39,809 nucleotides of DNA, taken from contig JAIOAT010000032.1 in the NCBI GenBank assembly GCA_019873685.1, forward strand, positions 1 through 39,809, in the 5' to 3' direction. The stretch is from Chloroflexota bacterium. GTDB lineage: Bacteria; Chloroflexota; Anaerolineae; Aggregatilineales; Ch27. This document shows positions 35,090-39,809 of the stretch, one piece after another. Every line of letters starts with the position of its first letter. Position 1 is the first letter of the stretch. Made by a program: the position numbers and the translations under genes. The notes under the pieces are model-generated. The model had not been told where the DNA came from and did not search any database. It saw nothing but the letters and a program-made list of their open reading frames with translations.

Positions 35090-36166
35090 CTAATCAAAAC
35101 GGATGCGCGGGTCAATCCACGCATAGAGGATGTCGGAGAGCAAATACCCCAGGATGGTGGCGATAGACGTCATGATCACGACGGCCATGACCACCGGGTA
35201 GTCCTGCTGGACAACGGCTGCCACCGCCAGACGCCCCAGCCCCGGCCAGGAGAAGATCGTCTCGGTGATCGCCGCCCCGCCCAGCAGACCGGTAATCGCC
35301 GGGCCGAGGAAGGTTGCCAGCGGGATCAGGGCATTGCGGGCGGCATGGCCGAACCAGACCTGGCGGGGGCGCAACCCTTTGGCTTTGGCTGTGCGGATGT
35401 AATCCTGCCCGATCACGTCGAGCATCGCCGTGCGCATATAGCGGGAATAACCGGCAATGCCGCCGGTTGAAAGCACCAGCATGGGCAGCAACAGGTAGTT
35501 CAGCCGCGCGTAGATGGGCGGGCAATCGCCGATCAACGTCGGCGCGCAGCGGCTACCCATTGGCAGCACGCCAAGCATACTGCCGAAGATCAGGATCAGG
35601 ATCAGTCCCAGCCAGAAGATCGGCACAGCGTTGAAGATGACGGCCATGATCCGGGTGAAGTTGTCAAACAGGCCGCCCCGCCGGACAGCGGCGATGATAC
35701 CAATAGGTACACCGACAATCAGGCCAACCAGCAGCGAGGCCAGCCCCAGTTCCAGCGTGGCCGGGATGCGCTCCACGATGACCTGCAGCACCGGTCGGCG
35801 GGCATAGAACGACGTGCCAAAGTCGCCCCGGATGATCCCCAGCCGGGTGCCAGGCGGCTCTGGCTCGCCATCGCCATCAGCATCCAGCGGGATCAGGAAT
35901 GAACCATCGGACACGCCGTCGCCATCGCTGTCCCAGCGCATCCAGTCATCCCCCAGCAGCCAGCGCAGGTACTGCACCGGCCAGGGATCGTTGACCCCCA
36001 GACGGGCGGCCATCGCTTCACGCTCCTGCGGCGTGATCCGCTGGCCGAAGGTGAGCGCGGCCACCGGGCCGCCGGGCGCGGCGGTCATCAGCAGATAAGA
36101 GAGGATGGTGATTCCGAACAGAGTCGGAAGCGCCTGAATCAGGCGCCGAATTGTATACTTGACCAT
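35090..36166 (-). CDS. ABC transporter permease, DppB/OppB type, with Asp-rich insert
   Basis: A 358-residue permease, somewhat longer than typical OppB/DppB because of an insert at about residues 76-108 in the first large extracytoplasmic loop. The insert carries two calcium-loop-like motifs, DSDGDGVSD (Asp79, 81, 83, 87) and DADGDGE (Asp95, 97, 99), as found in dockerin and thrombospondin type 3 repeats. The rest is standard: VKYTIRRLIQALPTLFGITILSY start, GDFGTSF before the second helix and the loop YIRTAKAKGLRPRQVW. It probably sits with the binding protein on the outer face, where bound calcium could stabilise the loop. It is downstream of the binding-protein gene across a 228-base spacer with a hairpin. 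Confidence 0.9.
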   Translation of the reverse strand: MVKYTIRRLIQALPTLFGITILSYLLMTAAPGGPVAALTFGQRITPQEREAMAARLGVNDPWPVQYLRWLLGDDWMRWDSDGDGVSDGSFLIPLDADGDGEPEPPGTRLGIIRGDFGTSFYARRPVLQVIVERIPATLELGLASLLVGLIVGVPIGIIAAVRRGGLFDNFTRIMAVIFNAVPIFWLGLILILIFGSMLGVLPMGSRCAPTLIGDCPPIYARLNYLLLPMLVLSTGGIAGYSRYMRTAMLDVIGQDYIRTAKAKGLRPRQVWFGHAARNALIPLATFLGPAITGLLGGAAITETIFSWPGLGRLAVAAVVQQDYPVVMAVVIMTSIATILGYLLSDILYAWIDPRIRFD

Positions 36167-36337
36167 GATTGAAGCCTCTTAGCTTCTCCTGTACAAAGAG
36201 CCGGTCCGGCTCATCCTCCAATCATAACGGCAGGGACGGGCGGGAGTCAACGGAGGTATGCATCGTTTTCGGTTGAGACTCATCAGTAATTCGATGGCGG
36301 CGCAACCGAAAAAGGTGCATCGCCAGCAGCAGGGACG

Positions 36338-36369
36338 GGGACGCCGGAGCCAGCCGGCCCCGGCGTCCC
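36338..36369 (-). terminator. Hairpin between binding-protein and OppB genes
   Basis: GGGACGCCGG (36338-36347) and CCGGCGTCCC (36360-36369) form a perfect 10-bp stem 25 bases after the binding-protein stop. No T-run follows on the minus strand, so partial termination or 3' protection is likelier than a full stop. Nothing else is recognised in 36167-36394. Confidence 0.6.
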
Positions 36370-36394
36370 GTAATTTATTTTTTGCAGCCCAGTG

Positions 36395-38122
36395 TTAGGG
36401 CATGACTGACCAGGCGTCGACGTTCCAGAACATGTTGCTGGGATAGGGGTTCCAGCCCTCAACCTTGGAGCTGGCGGCATACATGCCGTCAATGGCGTAC
36501 AGGAACATGTACGGCTGGTCTTCCTTGACGATGCGCTGGTACTCGGCGTAGATGGCCGCCCGATCTTCCAGGCCGCAGCCGGGCACGCGACGCGCCTCAC
36601 GCATCAGATCCACCACCCGCTGGTTGTGGTACGAGCCGGTGTTATCACCGCTGCCGGGCACATCCGACTGGATGGAGAAGATCTGGGTGAAGTCGGGGTC
36701 ATCCGGGTAGCCCTGCCGCCAGCCGAGGATGATGGCGTCGTAGGTCTGGGCATACATGATGTCCAGCATGGTGTTCCAGTCAATCGTCTGGAAGTCCACC
36801 GCGACGCCGATCTGGGACAGTTCGTCCTGGATGATCGTGCCGACAGCCGCGCGACGGGTGTTGCCTTCGTTGGTGTACAGGGTGAAGCGGAACTCGGTCC
36901 CGTCCTCAGCATAGAGGGCGCCCTGCGCCTCCAGCACACCGTCGTTGTCGGTATCCACCCAGCCCGCCTCCGCCAGCATCTCGGTCGCCTTGGCCGGGTC
37001 ATACGGATACGGCTCCAGAGTCTCGTCGAAGGCCCAGGAGGCCGGGATCACGGTCGAGGCCATGGCTGTGCCTTCGCCAAAGACCGCGCCATCGATGATC
37101 GCTTCCAGATCAACGGCATGGGCCAGCGCCTGGCGGACGCGCACATCGCCGAAGATCGGGTGCGGTTCCTGCACGATCTCGTTGCCGTTCTCGTCCAGGC
37201 CGGGCTGCGGATTGGCCGGGTTGGCCAGGTTGTAGGTCATGTAGTCCCAGGCATTGCCGGGGTAGGCATAGACCTGCACCGCGCCAGTTTCAGCGGCAGC
37301 GCGGATGTCCGAACGGCGGTTGACCGCCGGGCTATCCAGCAGGTTGACTTCACCGGCCAGGAACTGCTCGACCATCACGGTCGCATCGGGCACGTTCTTG
37401 TAGATGAAGCCCTCAGAGTTGACATAGCCCAGTTCGGCGTCAACGTAGTTCGGGTTGGCCAGCAGGCTGACCAGTTCGCCGGAACGCATCTGCCCGAAGG
37501 TGAAGGGGCCAGCGGTCACGGTCGGCTCGAAGTTCCAGGGGTTGTCGTTGAACTGAGTGAAGTCATTGCTGAAGAGGTGCGACGGGATCACCTGGATGTA
37601 GCCGATGTAGAGCAGGGCGTTGCAGTCCGGCTCGTGGAGCGTGACCACAGCGGTGGTTGCATCGGGCGCCTCGACGCTGGCGATCACATCCTGGACATAA
37701 CCCAGGTTGGTGTCGGTCTGGCCGCTGACGATGGCATCCCAGGCGAACTTGTAGTCAAAGGCCGTGACCGGGGTGCCGTCCGTCCAGAAGTAGTCATCAC
37801 GGAAGGTCAGGGTGTAGACGGTGCCATCCTCGGAGATCTGCCAATCCTTGACCAGCGCGCCACGCACCCGGGGATTCTCACCGACGCGGGCCGGGGCCGC
37901 GATCTCCGGATCAACGCCGATCGTGCCGGGCATCATCAGACCAATGAGCCGGGCGCAACCCGTCTCCGTGCACAGCAGGGGGTTGAAGGTGGCCGGATCG
38001 CCGCCGAAGCTGGCTTCCAGGATGATGCCGCCCTTTGGCCCCTGGGCCGTTGTCGGCAGCGCCAGGGTCAGCGCCAGGGCCAGCAACAGGCCGGTCAGAA
38101 GAACCCTATTCAGCTTCCTCAT
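36395..38122 (-). CDS. Family 5 extracellular solute-binding protein (OppA/DppA-like)
   Basis: A 575-residue binding protein for the downstream Opp-type permeases. A Sec signal (MRKLNRVLLTGLLLALALTLALP) is cleaved near TAQG. Family 5 features include LEASFGGDPATFNPL at the mature N-terminus, YTLTFRDDYFWTDGTPVTAFDYKFAWD and VRQALAHAVDLEAII. A WVDTDNDGVLEAQG segment is a known variant of the family's GWxDTDGDG motif. No lipobox cysteine. AGGAGAGGAA precedes the ATG at 38122. Peptide is the default ligand, but oligosaccharide binding is also known in this family. Confidence 0.92.
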   Translation of the reverse strand: MRKLNRVLLTGLLLALALTLALPTTAQGPKGGIILEASFGGDPATFNPLLCTETGCARLIGLMMPGTIGVDPEIAAPARVGENPRVRGALVKDWQISEDGTVYTLTFRDDYFWTDGTPVTAFDYKFAWDAIVSGQTDTNLGYVQDVIASVEAPDATTAVVTLHEPDCNALLYIGYIQVIPSHLFSNDFTQFNDNPWNFEPTVTAGPFTFGQMRSGELVSLLANPNYVDAELGYVNSEGFIYKNVPDATVMVEQFLAGEVNLLDSPAVNRRSDIRAAAETGAVQVYAYPGNAWDYMTYNLANPANPQPGLDENGNEIVQEPHPIFGDVRVRQALAHAVDLEAIIDGAVFGEGTAMASTVIPASWAFDETLEPYPYDPAKATEMLAEAGWVDTDNDGVLEAQGALYAEDGTEFRFTLYTNEGNTRRAAVGTIIQDELSQIGVAVDFQTIDWNTMLDIMYAQTYDAIILGWRQGYPDDPDFTQIFSIQSDVPGSGDNTGSYHNQRVVDLMREARRVPGCGLEDRAAIYAEYQRIVKEDQPYMFLYAIDGMYAASSKVEGWNPYPSNMFWNVDAWSVMP

Positions 38123-38594
38123 GGTATTCCTCTCCTCGCTCTGGAGCGAACCAATAGCCCTCCGGACTCAGCGCCGGAAAGGCGCTCAACAGGAATCACA
38201 CGACAGAGACCGGGGTCCGATGTTGCGGCAGATCCGCCGATCCCCCCTCTGGCTGAGTGGTTTGCGCTGTGGCAGGAACAATGGGACGAAAGGAAGAGAA
38301 AGGCTTAAGCAACGTGCTCGCTCATGCGCAATGCCGTCGGTCAACCGCCCGGCAGTAGCCCATAGTGCCTGTCAAGCTGCCGCAGCCCCCTTCACTGAAG
38401 CGCCGCCGCCTGCCGATCAAGACCGGTAATCAGTACATCCGGCCTGATCTTCCCACCCAGGCTCTTCCACTCTCGACAGGTAGTACCCTAGTATAGTCAC
38501 CCAAAGGCTGAAATGTCAAAAAACCGTGCGGAATGGCGTGCCGGCGGCAGGCGGGCCTGCTACAATGAGCCAGCAACACGCAAAAGGAAAGCGC
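38123..38594. promoter_or_regulatory. Divergent control region of the Opp operon and GT-C gene
   Basis: This 472-base stretch contains no gene I can support. On the minus strand TTGACA (38519-38514) and TATACT (38495-38490) are 18 bases apart, a strong promoter for the Opp operon that would leave a leader of about 360 bases. TCGCTC-TG-GAGCGA (38136-38149), just upstream of the binding-protein ribosome binding site, is a small inverted repeat. On the plus strand TGCTACAAT (38557-38565) is an extended -10 for the glycosyltransferase-like gene, without a clear -35. Confidence 0.6.
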
Positions 38595-39809
38595 ATGATT
38601 GGTGCACTGATTCCCTGGCTGGCTACGATCTTCAGCCTGCTCTGGGCCTATCCCTGGGCGCGCTGGCTGCTGGCGCGTTCGCCCGCCCCCGATGGCGGGA
38701 ACAACGACCGCGTGCTGGTTGCCATCCTGACGCCCGCCCTGAGCCTTGGCGGGCTGAGCTGGCTGCTGATGCTGCTGGCGGCGATCTCCCCGGCGCTGGC
38801 CGCCGCCGGGCCGCTGACGGCGCTCCTGCTGGCGCTATCTGGCGCGGGCGTCTACGTCTGGCGGCGGGCACGCGCCGAAGCGCCCGCCCCTGCCCCGACG
38901 CAGCACACTGAGCGCCACCCGGCAGCGGTTGCGGCGTCGCTGGTCATCGCCGCTGTGATCGCCCTGACGCTGTTCAACGCCGCCTACTGGCCCTTCGGGG
39001 AGGATGACGCGCTGAGCCTCTACGGGCCGATGGCCTATCGCTTTGCCACAACCGGGCGTTTTGGCGGGGCCGGGCCGTATGACGCCTACCCGCAGCTTGT
39101 CCCGCTGGCGATGGCCTATCCCCACCTGGTCGGCGGCCAGCCACACGAATATGCGGGCCGCTTTGTCGTCGCTGTCCTGGCCGTGAGCCAAATCGGCGCG
39201 GCATATATCCTGGGCCGCGAACTGTATGGCCGGGCGGTCGGGCTGGCCGCCGCCTACCTGCTGGCGACGACGCCGATCCTGCCGCACTGGGCCGCCTCCG
39301 CCTACACCGACGTACCCGCCGGGACGTATGCCCTGCTGGCGATGATCTTCGCCTGGCGGCTGAGCCGCCGGTCAAGCGCGATTGATGCGGCGCTGGCCGG
39401 ACTGCTGGCCGGGCTGGCTGCCTTCACCAAGAACGGCGCGCTGCTGATCCCGGCAGCGCTGACCGGGTGGGTCATCTTCACGCAGTGGCGCAGAGGCACA
39501 GGAGCAGGGCGGGCCATCAGCGGACGGGAGACGGCGCTGATAGCAGGCGGAGTGCTCCTGGCGGCGGGGCCGTGGTACGTGCACGCCCTGCTGGCCTACG
39601 GCTACCTGATCCCGCCCACCGGCTGGACCGACCAGGCCAGCCGGACGCTGGCCATGTTGCTCGGCCCGGCGCTGACGCCGTCGCACTTTCTGCTGGGCGG
39701 TGTGCTGGGAGTGGCGGGCGCGGGCTGGCAGGCCGTCCGCTTGTGGCGGGCGCGCCCGGTGCTAGAACCACGTGCCGCGCTGCTGCTGGGCTTTGGCGTC
39801 CCATTCTGG
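38595..39809 (+). CDS. Polytopic GT-C glycosyltransferase-like membrane protein (partial)
   Basis: An open frame from ATG at 38595 (AAAGGAAA upstream) continues through the right edge, giving 405 residues without a stop. It has many hydrophobic helices from the N-terminus on. A short acidic extracytoplasmic motif, FGEDDALSLYGPMAYRF, follows a helix and resembles the catalytic acidic loop of GT39/ArnT-type GT-C glycosyltransferases, which use polyprenyl-phosphate sugars. ASAYTDVPAGTYALLAM and LAGLAAFTKNGALL are also typical of this superfamily. It probably transfers a sugar outside the membrane in glycan or glycoprotein synthesis. Acceptor and donor are unknown and the C-terminal part is missing. 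Confidence 0.75.
   Translation, partial: MIGALIPWLATIFSLLWAYPWARWLLARSPAPDGGNNDRVLVAILTPALSLGGLSWLLMLLAAISPALAAAGPLTALLLALSGAGVYVWRRARAEAPAPAPTQHTERHPAAVAASLVIAAVIALTLFNAAYWPFGEDDALSLYGPMAYRFATTGRFGGAGPYDAYPQLVPLAMAYPHLVGGQPHEYAGRFVVAVLAVSQIGAAYILGRELYGRAVGLAAAYLLATTPILPHWAASAYTDVPAGTYALLAMIFAWRLSRRSSAIDAALAGLLAGLAAFTKNGALLIPAALTGWVIFTQWRRGTGAGRAISGRETALIAGGVLLAAGPWYVHALLAYGYLIPPTGWTDQASRTLAMLLGPALTPSHFLLGGVLGVAGAGWQAVRLWRARPVLEPRAALLLGFGVPFW

Noticed and set aside
36626-38308. 560-residue plus-strand open frame
   Set aside because: It is antisense to the OppA-like gene and has no recognisable domain.

Overview
The window is a gene-dense, mostly GC-rich bacterial chromosome segment devoted to plant polysaccharide use. 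No rRNA, tRNA, transposase or CRISPR array is visible. The style (many MalFG- and Opp-type importers without their own ATPase, Thr/Pro-rich mature N-termini on binding proteins, Asp-rich inserts in membrane proteins) suggests a Chloroflexota/Anaerolineae-like organism. That is inference; there is no marker gene in the window that proves it.

Region 1 (1-20.1 kb) is an L-arabinan/arabinoside locus. It holds the tail of a sugar-binding protein, two cytoplasmic GH51 arabinofuranosidases, a GH4 enzyme, a secreted alpha/beta hydrolase, a GH127 beta-L-arabinofuranosidase, a Tat-exported GH43 arabinanase and a Sec-exported GH43 with an arabinose-binding AbfB domain. An AraNPQ-like importer (binding protein and two permeases) is read divergently from a LacI regulator. 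It is followed by a convergent three-gene operon: class II aldolase, FGGY kinase and an AraM-like sn-glycerol-1-phosphate dehydrogenase. Exported enzymes would trim arabinan outside, the importer would bring in oligosaccharides, and GH51/GH127 would finish them inside.

Region 2 (20.2-22.0 kb) is a small plus-strand group: a membrane-anchored zinc-ribbon protein, a DhnA-type class I aldolase and a DNPH1-like deoxynucleotide N-hydrolase.

Region 3 (22.0-31.7 kb) looks lower in GC. A self-regulated LacI gene with two clear operators leads a fructan/sucrose operon: GH32, binding protein and two permeases. Two unexpected genes follow almost without gaps: a full-length but highly divergent GroEL-like protein that has lost two catalytic aspartates, and a cytoplasmic beta-propeller with six Asp-box repeats. 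Facing them on the minus strand is a dynamin-like GTPase that is cut off after its G4 motif. It lies behind a near-consensus promoter and what I read as a fluoride riboswitch with an intrinsic terminator. This is the most surprising part of the window.

Region 4 (31.8-39.8 kb) has a GHMP sugar kinase convergent with a GDP-mannose 3,5-epimerase-like enzyme, then an Opp/Dpp-type importer operon (binding protein, OppB, OppC) whose OppB carries a calcium-loop-like insert, and finally the start of a polytopic GT-C glycosyltransferase that runs off the window.

A recurring regulatory theme is a strong hairpin without a good U-tract just after the binding-protein gene in all four ABC loci, probably setting binding protein above permease levels.
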